Position numbers and translations under genes: made by a program. Shown here in pieces: positions 7,403 through 14,484 of a DNA stretch of 15,504 nucleotides. The DNA comes from Planctomycetota bacterium (GTDB lineage Bacteria; Planctomycetota; Phycisphaerae; Sedimentisphaerales; Anaerohalosphaeraceae). Every line of letters starts with the position of its first letter. The first letter of the stretch is position 1. The notes below the pieces were generated by a model. That model saw only the letters and a list, made by a program, of their open reading frames with translations, was not told the origin of the DNA and did not search any database. The stretch is from positions 1-15,504 of the forward strand of contig JAGHBX010000417.1 in NCBI GenBank assembly GCA_021160785.1, read 5' to 3'.

Positions 7403-9366
7403 AGACGCACAGTTCGACAAGTCAATTACGGTGGGTGATATTGCTGCTTGCGATAGCGGTGATATTGCCCACCGTATGCCTGCTCTGGTTTATGACCCAG
7501 GCGGTAAAGAACGAACGCCTCGCCGTCCGGCAAAAGCTGATCGGTATCTATAAAAACCGTCTCGAAACTTCTGCCCGGGAAAAACTTTCTGACGATTGGA
7601 TTAGTTTAAATACGAGCACTCCCTCAACGGATGGTTTTCTCGTCTTTGACAGCAACAATGAGCTTTCTTACCCGGTCGTTGAGTTGGATGAAACCGTTAG
7701 CAGCGACGACACATTTGATCTTGCCTCTAAACTCGAATACCGCGAAAATGACCCCAACAAAGCTATGGCCGAATATCGCCGGATCGCCGAGAACGCCGAC
7801 AGCAACTCTCTGCGTATCAGCGCCGATATTTCGCGGGCACGTTGCCTGCGCAAACTAAACCGGATTGACGAAGCGATTTCGCATTTGCGGGCGGTCATCT
7901 CCAAATACGACGATAGCGATAAATATGTACGTGTACATAAATGCAGGGCAAGGCTGCTGCTTCTGGAGTTGTGCCGGCAGACAAATGACGATGATTTTCT
8001 AAAGGAGTTATCCGACACTTTCGATTACGCAGCGGCCGGTATGGCGACAGATAACGATATGGTATTTCTCGGGAGGAAATCACATACGGATAAATATATT
8101 CCATCGTCCCTGCAAATATTTATGCTTAACCGTTTTATCGACTACGCAGGCGACATGAAAGAGACTGCTTCAATTACAAAAAAAATTAAACGTGCACACA
8201 GACTCATTGAGATAGCAGACACTTCGCTTATGCTTTCCAACCGATATACCGAACCATCCTTTGCTGTAAACAAAGGCATTTTCCGCCTTGATACAACCGA
8301 GCAATTTTACGGTAAAAAGGCGCGCATGGGCGGCGACTTGCACTTGATGGCTTTTAAACAAGAGGATATGGTCAACTGGTTCGCCGGTTATCTCGAAGAT
8401 ATAAAGCAACTACCGGCAGCTTGCGCCATTTATGATGATAAAGGCAGATTCATCGCCGGTTCACAAGTTGCCGGCCGAAAACCCTTTATCAAAGCGCCAT
8501 TGCCCAGTGGCTATTTCCCCGGGTGGTATGTTGAATTATATATCGACGGGACAGCATTTGAAAAGGCAGCCAGGGCACAGGTGACGGCATACGTCTTTGC
8601 AGCCGGCCTGGTAATTGTGCTTATGCTGATATTGACCGGTTTTGGAGGCAGCCTTATCGCTCGCCAGGCCAGGCTTAACAAACTCAAGAACGATTTTATT
8701 GCAACGGTTACGCATGAGCTTAAGACTCCTCTGTCATCGATGCGTGTTCTGGTCGATACGCTGCTTGAGGGCAATTACAGCGATCAACAGCAGGCAACAG
8801 AATACCTTCAGCTTATTTCAAAAGAAAACCTTAGACTCAGCAGGCTGATAGATAACTTCCTGACCTTCAGCAGAATGGAACGCAACAAGCAGGCCTTTGA
8901 TATTGTAAAAACTGATCCTTCTGAAATCGCAAAAGCCGCTGCCGATGCCGTGCAGACAAAATTCAATCGTGATAATTGCCAATTTTCCGTAAAAATCGAT
9001 GATAACCTGCCGTCTGCTATGGCCGACAAAGATGCAATCGTTACCGTGCTGGTCAATCTGCTGGACAACGCATACAAATACTCGCATGGCGACAAGCGAA
9101 TCGAACTGAAAGTCTTTTCCGAAAACAACGCTGTCTGTTTCTCGGTCGCCGATAACGGTATTGGAATGACCGGCCGACAGGCCAAAAAAATATTCGACAG
9201 ATTCTACCAGGCCGACAGTTCTTTATCCAGACAGGCCGAAGGCACAGGCTTGGGGCTGTCTATCGTAAAATTTATTGTCGAAGCCCATAAAGGCCGGATT
9301 GATGTCGAAAGCAAACCCGGCAAGGGGAGCAAATTCAGGTTATTCTTACCGGTGTTAAGGGGATAG
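7399..9366 (+). CDS. Sensor histidine kinase with large TPR-like extracytoplasmic region
   Basis: I place the start at CTG 7399. It overlaps the previous TGA by 4 nt (CTGA) and has AAAGGA at 7384-7389. The product then opens MKTHSSTSQLRW before the first membrane helix (13-34), giving the usual basic cytoplasmic N-terminus. The alternative GTG 7435 has no ribosome site and would start inside that helix. From the CTG (655 residues): extracytoplasmic region 35-394, with TPR-like helices at about 118-175 (NKAMAEYRRIAENAD, RIDEAISHLRAVIS). Membrane helix 2 is about 395-418. HisKA has phospho-acceptor His439 in TVTHELKTPLSS. HATPase_c has the N box Asn557 (NLLDNAYKYS), G1 box Asp585 (VADNGIGM), F box (DRFYQAD) and G2 box (GTGLGLS). 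No HAMP domain lies between helix 2 and HisKA. It should phosphorylate the response regulator two genes downstream. The signal is unknown. Confidence 0.94.
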   Translation: MKTHSSTSQLRWVILLLAIAVILPTVCLLWFMTQAVKNERLAVRQKLIGIYKNRLETSAREKLSDDWISLNTSTPSTDGFLVFDSNNELSYPVVELDETVSSDDTFDLASKLEYRENDPNKAMAEYRRIAENADSNSLRISADISRARCLRKLNRIDEAISHLRAVISKYDDSDKYVRVHKCRARLLLLELCRQTNDDDFLKELSDTFDYAAAGMATDNDMVFLGRKSHTDKYIPSSLQIFMLNRFIDYAGDMKETASITKKIKRAHRLIEIADTSLMLSNRYTEPSFAVNKGIFRLDTTEQFYGKKARMGGDLHLMAFKQEDMVNWFAGYLEDIKQLPAACAIYDDKGRFIAGSQVAGRKPFIKAPLPSGYFPGWYVELYIDGTAFEKAARAQVTAYVFAAGLVIVLMLILTGFGGSLIARQARLNKLKNDFIATVTHELKTPLSSMRVLVDTLLEGNYSDQQQATEYLQLISKENLRLSRLIDNFLTFSRMERNKQAFDIVKTDPSEIAKAAADAVQTKFNRDNCQFSVKIDDNLPSAMADKDAIVTVLVNLLDNAYKYSHGDKRIELKVFSENNAVCFSVADNGIGMTGRQAKKIFDRFYQADSSLSRQAEGTGLGLSIVKFIVEAHKGRIDVESKPGKGSKFRLFLPVLRG

Positions 9367-9369
9367 AAA

Positions 9370-10014
9370 ATGCAGGACAGTATGCTCAGAAAAACCGTAA
9401 AGGCCTTTGGTGCTTTGATGGCCTTGGCTGGATTGGCCGCAATTATCCTTACACTTGCCATAATAACGAGTGGTTTTCTCTATGATATATGTACGAAAAC
9501 CGGATATTTTGGTAATTTGCTCAAAGATAATTATGTTGCTCGCAACAAACTAACATTGTCCCTGTTACTCATCGGTATGTTAAGCGCCCCTGTTTTGTGC
9601 GTTGGCTTTTTGATGTACGCCAAATGGAAAGAAGATTTGCGATTTGCAAAGTCTAAATTAATACTTCTGTTTGGTTTTATCTTATTTTTTCCAGCACCAT
9701 TACTCAACCTTGTTGGGGTTGGTTTGACTCCTCCCGTGTTTTTGTTACTGTTTATGGTGGAGGCCATTCACGGCCATGACACTTCTGGTATGGCACCGTG
9801 GTTATTCATTTCTTTCTTGGGATTTGCAATCTTATTATTAATGGGACATGTGGTTTCGTCTTTTGTTTACAGGTATGCTAAAAAGATATACATACATTGG
9901 ATCATATTTGCCATTCTTGCAATAGTTGGCATATTTGGAGAATATTTCTGGGGTGATGTTGGTGGTGGCGAACATGGAGGAAGCATTTTGGAGCTTTTCG
10001 AAGAGATGTTCTAA
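9370..10014 (+). CDS. Five-helix integral membrane protein of unknown function within the two-component operon
   Basis: I do not recognise this 214-residue protein. The start is firm: AAGGGGA (9357-9363) lies 6 nt before ATG 9370. Hydrophobic segments lie at about 12-36, 60-80, 97-130 (long, with the loop PAPLLNLVGVGLTPP, possibly re-entrant or two short helices), 143-165 and 172-190. The tail is acidic and Gly-rich (WGDVGGGEHGG, then ELFEEMF). It starts 3 nt after the kinase stop and ends 2 nt before the regulator start, so it is translated with both. Its DNA is visibly more AT-rich than the flanking kinase and regulator genes. That fits partly with hydrophobic codons (TTT, TTA, ATT) but may also mark a later insertion. 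It could be an accessory sensor or signal-modulating protein for the kinase, inferred from position only. Confidence 0.85.
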   Translation: MQDSMLRKTVKAFGALMALAGLAAIILTLAIITSGFLYDICTKTGYFGNLLKDNYVARNKLTLSLLLIGMLSAPVLCVGFLMYAKWKEDLRFAKSKLILLFGFILFFPAPLLNLVGVGLTPPVFLLLFMVEAIHGHDTSGMAPWLFISFLGFAILLLMGHVVSSFVYRYAKKIYIHWIIFAILAIVGIFGEYFWGDVGGGEHGGSILELFEEMF

Positions 10015-10016
10015 CA

Positions 10017-10694
<678 letters not shown>

Positions 10695-10736
10695 CTTTCC
10701 CGGGCGCCTTCTCTTTTCCCAACCGTGCTGCGCAGC

Positions 10737-11612
10737 TCATTTGACAATCTGCGTTCCGATGCCTTTGTCCGTGTAGATTTCCAGCAGGAGGGAGTGCGGG
10801 ATTCGGCCGTCGATTATGTGGGCTTTCTTCGCGCCGCCGTCGAGAGCCGTGATGCAGGCTTCGACCTTGGGCTTCATACCTGAGGTGATGGTGCCGTCAT
10901 CGACCATCTGCTCGATCCGGGCTTCGCTCGCACTGGAGATTCTGCTCTCCGGATCGTTGATATCCGTCAGGATCCCGTGCGTATCGCTTAGCACGACGAG
11001 CTTCTCGGCCTGGACGGCGGCGGCGACCCTGCCGGCGACGCTGTCGGCGTTGACATTCAGCTTGCCGCCGGTCTTCGTGCAGGCAACGGTGGCAAGCACG
11101 GGTATCACGCCGGCGTTACACGTCGTAGTGAGCAACTCGGCGTTGATGTGCGATACCTTTCCCACGAGGCCGAGATCGAGTTTCCGCCCGTCTTCGCCTT
11201 CGAGCTGGAGCGGCTCTGCGAACACGACGCAACTGCTGAGGCTGTGCAATCCCATCGCCTTGCAGCCCAACTCTTCAATCGCCCGGCAGATCGGATTGTT
11301 GATTTTATTGACAAGCGTGTGTTCGGCGATAGCCAATGTCCGCTGGTCGGTGTACCTCCTGCCATGCACCCATACCGGCTCCAGCCCGGCTTCGGCCATC
11401 GCCTTCGTAATCGCCTTGCCCCCGCCGTGGACGATAATCGGGCGCATGCCAACCGTCGCCATGAAGACAATGTCGCACAGCAGCTTCCTCTGTAATTGGA
11501 TATCCTCAAGGATACTGCCGCCCAATTTCACGACCACCAGGCGGTCTCTGAACCGGCGAATATACTCCATCGCCTCGATCAGGGCCGCGGCCTTTTCTAT
11601 CGCCTTTTCCAT
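10737..11612 (-). CDS. argB: Acetylglutamate kinase
   Basis: Cytoplasmic enzyme that phosphorylates N-acetyl-L-glutamate with ATP, the second step of arginine synthesis. The 291 residues are full length for the family. Visible motifs: VVVKLGGSIL with Lys29, the Gly-rich IIVHGGGKAIT (59-69) that binds substrate, LNVNADSVAGRVA, and LVVLSDTHGIL. The first 22 residues form the extra N-terminal helix ending in EYIRRFRDR, and the C-terminus reads IIDGRIPHSLLLEIYTDKGIGT. Both are marks of the hexameric, arginine-inhibited class, so feedback inhibition by arginine is expected. No other arginine gene is in the window. It starts 28 nt after the 3' end of tRNA-Thr on the same strand and probably shares its transcript. 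The ribosome site is weak (GGAA about 15 nt upstream of ATG 11612). Confidence 0.97.
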   Translation of the reverse strand: MEKAIEKAAALIEAMEYIRRFRDRLVVVKLGGSILEDIQLQRKLLCDIVFMATVGMRPIIVHGGGKAITKAMAEAGLEPVWVHGRRYTDQRTLAIAEHTLVNKINNPICRAIEELGCKAMGLHSLSSCVVFAEPLQLEGEDGRKLDLGLVGKVSHINAELLTTTCNAGVIPVLATVACTKTGGKLNVNADSVAGRVAAAVQAEKLVVLSDTHGILTDINDPESRISSASEARIEQMVDDGTITSGMKPKVEACITALDGGAKKAHIIDGRIPHSLLLEIYTDKGIGTQIVK

Positions 11613-11640
11613 AATAATGCGCCAAATTCCAAAAAAACAA

Positions 11641-11712
11641 GGCCAACGAAGGGAATCGAACCCTTAACCGCTGGTTTACAAAACCAGTGCTCTACCGTTG
11701 AGCTACGTTGGC
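11641..11712 (-). tRNA. tRNA-Thr (anticodon TGT)
   Basis: Read on the minus strand, a full cloverleaf folds. The acceptor stem is GCCAACG/CGTTGGC. The D stem is GCTC/GAGC with loop AACGGTA. The anticodon stem is CTGGT/ACCAG with loop TTTGTAA, giving anticodon TGT for threonine ACN codons. The variable region is CGGTT, and the T stem is AAGGG/CCCTT with loop TTCGATT. The length is 72 nt. CCA is not encoded. The position-73 base is C, unusual for tRNA-Thr. A T-rich run follows the 3' end. Confidence 0.95.
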
Positions 11713-11776
11713 ATATCTTCTTTATTTACAAATGGTTACAAAAATCCGCCAAAGGCTGTTTTCCCCTATTACAACC

Positions 11777-11805
11777 TTGACTACAACCGCAGGCCATCTT
11801 AATAA
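11777..11805 (+). promoter_or_regulatory. Candidate promoter of the orphan 99-residue gene
   Basis: TTGACT (11777-11782), a 17-bp spacer and TAATAA (11800-11805) form a plausible sigma70-type promoter. Transcription would start near 11812, about 40 nt before ATG 11853. The rest of 11713-11852 holds the divergent upstream region of tRNA-Thr, where I see no strong minus-strand promoter. Confidence 0.4.
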
Positions 11806-11852
11806 TATGCCCGTGCGATGATATATCTTCGTCTTTTTTGAGGGATTCTATT

Positions 11853-12152
11853 ATGACAACACCTAAATCAAAAAGAAAAACTCCTCAAAGAGATTTCCAC
11901 TTACTTTACATCCTACCGGCCAGTATTGCAAGAAAATTGGGGGAAAACTTTCCTCTATGGACGGAGACGATAGGAGCTATGAGGGTGTTGACCCGGCAGA
12001 ACAATCGGGTCTTCGATGTTGACGGAGGGCAGAAGTGCGTGAGATTTGAAGAATGTTCCAAACGTGATGGGACAATTGGTATTGTCAAGATTGACCGCAT
12101 ACCGCCCAAAATCGAAGGTCTCCCAGAGAAAGGCCACCGGCTCGACGTGTAG
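11853..12152 (+). CDS. Hypothetical 99-residue protein
   Basis: Not recognised. ATG 11853 has GAGGGA (11840-11845) 7 nt upstream and a promoter-like pair further up, which argues for a real gene. The product is basic at the N-terminus (TTPKSKRKTPQRD), then mixed and soluble (LYILPASIARKLGENFPLW, VFDVDGGQKCVRFEECS, GTIGIVKIDRIPP), ending HRLDV. There is no membrane helix, signal peptide or known motif. It stands alone between tRNA-Thr and a pseudopilin fragment on the other strand, and its last codons abut or slightly overlap that fragment, so the C-terminus may be truncated or replaced. Antisense open frames exist here (for example 11955-12137 on minus), so confidence in coding strand is moderate. 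Confidence 0.5.
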   Translation: MTTPKSKRKTPQRDFHLLYILPASIARKLGENFPLWTETIGAMRVLTRQNNRVFDVDGGQKCVRFEECSKRDGTIGIVKIDRIPPKIEGLPEKGHRLDV

Positions 12153-12298
12153 CTATTCCGGAGTAAGACGGCCCCATGACCCCGATAAGGAACCATCTGA
12201 GCGGGAACCTTGCCGTCATTTGCCTGCGCATAGACTCTCCATGCCGTACCGATTCCTTTGAGTCTGCTGGCGCAGCTTATCCGCTTGGCATGCTCCTT
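12150..12298 (-). pseudogene. Fragment of a type II secretion-like pseudopilin (N-terminal helix region)
   Basis: On the minus strand, directly after the glycosidase stop codon and in the same frame, the DNA reads KEHAKRISCASRLKGIGTAW, then RVYAQANDGKVPAQMV. This is the conserved region just after the membrane helix in planctomycete prepilin-like proteins (pattern AKRxxCxxNLKGIGTAxxxYAxxNDGKxP). The preceding prepilin signal and hydrophobic helix (FTLIELLVVIAI type) are absent because the glycosidase ends there. After about 50 codons similarity fades. Only a piece of about 45 residues of a protein normally over 200 remains, so this is a remnant. It suggests a deletion or recombination joined it to the glycosidase 3' end. 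Confidence 0.6.
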
Positions 12299-14335
12299 CT
12301 ATTCCTTGACCAGATACCGATACAATCCAAAGCTGTGTGCCGCAGGTAATGAAAAAGTCACTTGACCGTCCCGTTCAACCTTAATGCTAAAATCTTTACC
12401 CTGGCCGCAGAGGTGTTGACATTGTATGTATTTGCCGGCCAGATCGTACAGTGCGATTTTCCCTTGATTGGTTTGGTTGTACTCACGAAAGACAAGTAGA
12501 TAGCCTTCTTTTTCACTCAACAGGGATTGAAAACCGGTCCAGGAGGTTCCGTCGGGCTCTGCACCTATCGGCAAAATCGTACCTTGGTGAATATGGCTTT
12601 GATGCTGACGATAAACCTTTATCACCTGGGCGATTGCAAAGGCCTCTTCAGGCAAGCCACTGCCTTCAAACCAGGCTAAGGGTTGCGCCATCATCGTCAC
12701 GGCAAACACATAGCCAAAGGGCACCCCCGCCGGCGCCAGGGGATCGTCTTTTTCGTACTTATGCGCATTGCGCCATTTGTTAAGGAATTCGATCTGCAAC
12801 TTCTCGGCCGGTACATACCTGGACAGCATCCATAGATTGCGTAAGGTCCAGTAGGGATAATAGCGACCAAAATCAGTGTAGCGATTTTCCAGGAAGATAT
12901 TCCCATACTCATAGAAGTAGTGATAGCCGGTGCGATTATCCGCAGTGGCGTCCAGGTTGATCACGACCTGTCCGTTACTGTCCAGAACGATCCGGTCAAA
13001 AAAACGTCGCAGGTTAATCTCGGACTGCTTGTTCGGCAACTTGACGCCATCGATTTTGAAGTAACGGATACCGAAGTTGCGGTAAAGGTTTGTGACAATA
13101 CGTGCATCCCGCTCCCAATGGGCGTAGTCATTGGCATTGCTGGGGTGAAACCAAAGCCCCAAATCCACCCCTTGTTCTTTGGCATACTTGACCACCGGGG
13201 CAAAGCCATCGGGAAAACGTTCGGCATGCGGCTGCCAGTTTTTCTCTTCCCAGAGATCCCAGAGCTTACCACTGCCCTGCGACGAGTTCATGGACAGACC
13301 CTGCTGCCAGACATCGTCGATCTGCAAGTGCGATACACCCAAACGCACACAGGCATCCACTTCCTTATTGACGAACTCGGCGCCTACACGGGCGTCCTTG
13401 TTACGATCACCCCAGGTGTTCATCATGATCATCTCGTCTCGTTCGGGTATATTCCGACGCAGTTGTTTCTGATAGGAACGCAGGGTCTTAAGAAACGATA
13501 TCTCAGATTTTGGGCACACACCGGTGGCCAACCCATAGGTCCTCACCCACTCACCTGCCGGCAGATCGGCGGCGCGGACGCCCATGCCCACGGCTCGGAC
13601 ACCCCAGGTCGACAGGGTATAGTCGCAGCCGGGATAATGTAACTGTGCAAACGAACACGGGGCTTCCTTGACCATAAAAATCGCGGTGTCCTCTCCCGCG
13701 TTTTGCCCAAACAGGATATTGCCGCGCAGTTCCGCGCCACTGAGATAGGCCAGGGTAGAGGTCTGGCGCACGAGAGTATTAACGCGGTCCGTCCGATCGA
13801 AAAACTCGACCGCCCTGTAATACCAATGTGCCCCCGGCAGTCGTAACAATTGAAGCACAGTTTCGGCAGGTTCAAATTCCGGTGTATCAGCGTCATGGGC
13901 GCGCAGATAGTAATCACATCCAATCACGGTGCATTTGGGATAGATGCGAAAAACCCGACGCATATCAATTCGATCGTAGGAGGTTGTTATTTCAATCTGT
14001 AAGTGCGGGTTGGTGACAGCATCCTGCACCACTTTTTTCGACCATTGTCCGGATCGAACCTTTTCGGTCAACTTACCCAGGCTAATGTCAGGCCGACGAT
14101 CCTGCATGACCAACTTGTTACCGGTCTGCACATTGACAATTGAGATCGCCTTAAGGTCTCCGTTATTCCATTCAAAGCTGCGACGGATGCGATTGTTGCC
14201 TATTGTCAATACGTTGTTTTCCAGAGAGGCATAGCACCCTCCAGTCGAAGCCGCACAGGCTGCCGAGGTTAAGGCCGGAGATACTACGAACATCAACCCG
14301 GCAAGCACGAATAATACAATCTTACATCTGGGCAT
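12299..14335 (-). CDS. Secreted GH36/clan-D-like glycoside hydrolase (alpha-galactosidase-like)
   Basis: A 678-residue exported protein. The start is ATG 14335, where AAGGAA lies 5 nt upstream; the longer frame to 14377 has no ribosome site and would precede the signal peptide (CKIVLFVLAGLMFVVSPALTSA). About 35-275 is a beta-rich N-terminal domain. The catalytic (beta/alpha)8 barrel spans about 300-560: MMNTWGDRN (304-312), HLQIDDVWQQ (336-345), LGLWFHPS (392-399), YFKIDG (425-430) with Asp429 as likely nucleophile, and ENRYTDFGRYYPYW (483-496) with Asp488 as candidate acid/base. About 600-678 is a C-terminal beta domain ending HSFGLYRYLVKE. These features fit retaining clan-D enzymes, most simply alpha-galactosidases, but specificity is unproven. 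It is divergent from the LamG/CBM gene, consistent with polysaccharide breakdown. A pseudopilin fragment begins right after its stop. Confidence 0.85.
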   Translation of the reverse strand: MPRCKIVLFVLAGLMFVVSPALTSAACAASTGGCYASLENNVLTIGNNRIRRSFEWNNGDLKAISIVNVQTGNKLVMQDRRPDISLGKLTEKVRSGQWSKKVVQDAVTNPHLQIEITTSYDRIDMRRVFRIYPKCTVIGCDYYLRAHDADTPEFEPAETVLQLLRLPGAHWYYRAVEFFDRTDRVNTLVRQTSTLAYLSGAELRGNILFGQNAGEDTAIFMVKEAPCSFAQLHYPGCDYTLSTWGVRAVGMGVRAADLPAGEWVRTYGLATGVCPKSEISFLKTLRSYQKQLRRNIPERDEMIMMNTWGDRNKDARVGAEFVNKEVDACVRLGVSHLQIDDVWQQGLSMNSSQGSGKLWDLWEEKNWQPHAERFPDGFAPVVKYAKEQGVDLGLWFHPSNANDYAHWERDARIVTNLYRNFGIRYFKIDGVKLPNKQSEINLRRFFDRIVLDSNGQVVINLDATADNRTGYHYFYEYGNIFLENRYTDFGRYYPYWTLRNLWMLSRYVPAEKLQIEFLNKWRNAHKYEKDDPLAPAGVPFGYVFAVTMMAQPLAWFEGSGLPEEAFAIAQVIKVYRQHQSHIHQGTILPIGAEPDGTSWTGFQSLLSEKEGYLLVFREYNQTNQGKIALYDLAGKYIQCQHLCGQGKDFSIKVERDGQVTFSLPAAHSFGLYRYLVKE

Positions 14336-14381
14336 AGCGTTTCCTTTTTGGTGCTTGATCTGCTTAACGTATACCATATAA

Positions 14382-14399
14382 TTCTTGAAAACTCAAGAA
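14382..14399. promoter_or_regulatory. Inverted-repeat operator candidate upstream of the glycosidase
   Basis: TTCTTGA-AAAC-TCAAGAA is a perfect 7-bp inverted repeat with a 4-nt centre, 47 bp upstream of the glycosidase start. On the minus strand it overlaps a possible -35 (TTGAGT, 14396-14391), followed after 17 bp by TATACG (14373-14368). Palindromic symmetry of this size suits a dimeric repressor of the LacI or GntR type. No such gene is in the window. Confidence 0.5.
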
Positions 14400-14429
14400 G
14401 TTGTGACAATCTTCGCATATCCTCTTTTT

Positions 14430-14458
14430 TTGACATATTTGTCTGGTTTTATTATAAT
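14430..14458 (+). promoter_or_regulatory. Perfect-consensus sigma70-type promoter of the LamG gene
   Basis: TTGACA (14430-14435), exactly 17 bp, and TATAAT (14453-14458) match both hexamers of the housekeeping promoter fully. Transcription would start near 14465, about 20 nt before ATG 14485. The spacer contains GACA-TATT-TGTC, overlapping the -35, which could be a small operator. Confidence 0.8.
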
Positions 14459-14484
14459 ATCATGTGTGTCGCCTGGAAGGAGAG

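Noticed and set aside
10695..10736. A bidirectional terminator between the response regulator and argB.
   Set aside because: The 42 bp contain no convincing stem-loop with a T-run.
11713..11830. Direct repeats ATATCTTC (11713-11720, 11823-11830) as attachment sites next to the tRNA.
   Set aside because: Only 8 bp, A/T-rich, not derived from the tRNA 3' end, and no integrase is present.
11955..12137. Minus-strand frame with a protein-like ending (GTFFKSHALLPSVNIEDP) as a continuation of the pseudopilin.
   Set aside because: It would need a frameshift from the pseudopilin frame and overlaps a plus-strand gene with better start signals; no pilin C-terminal motif is visible.
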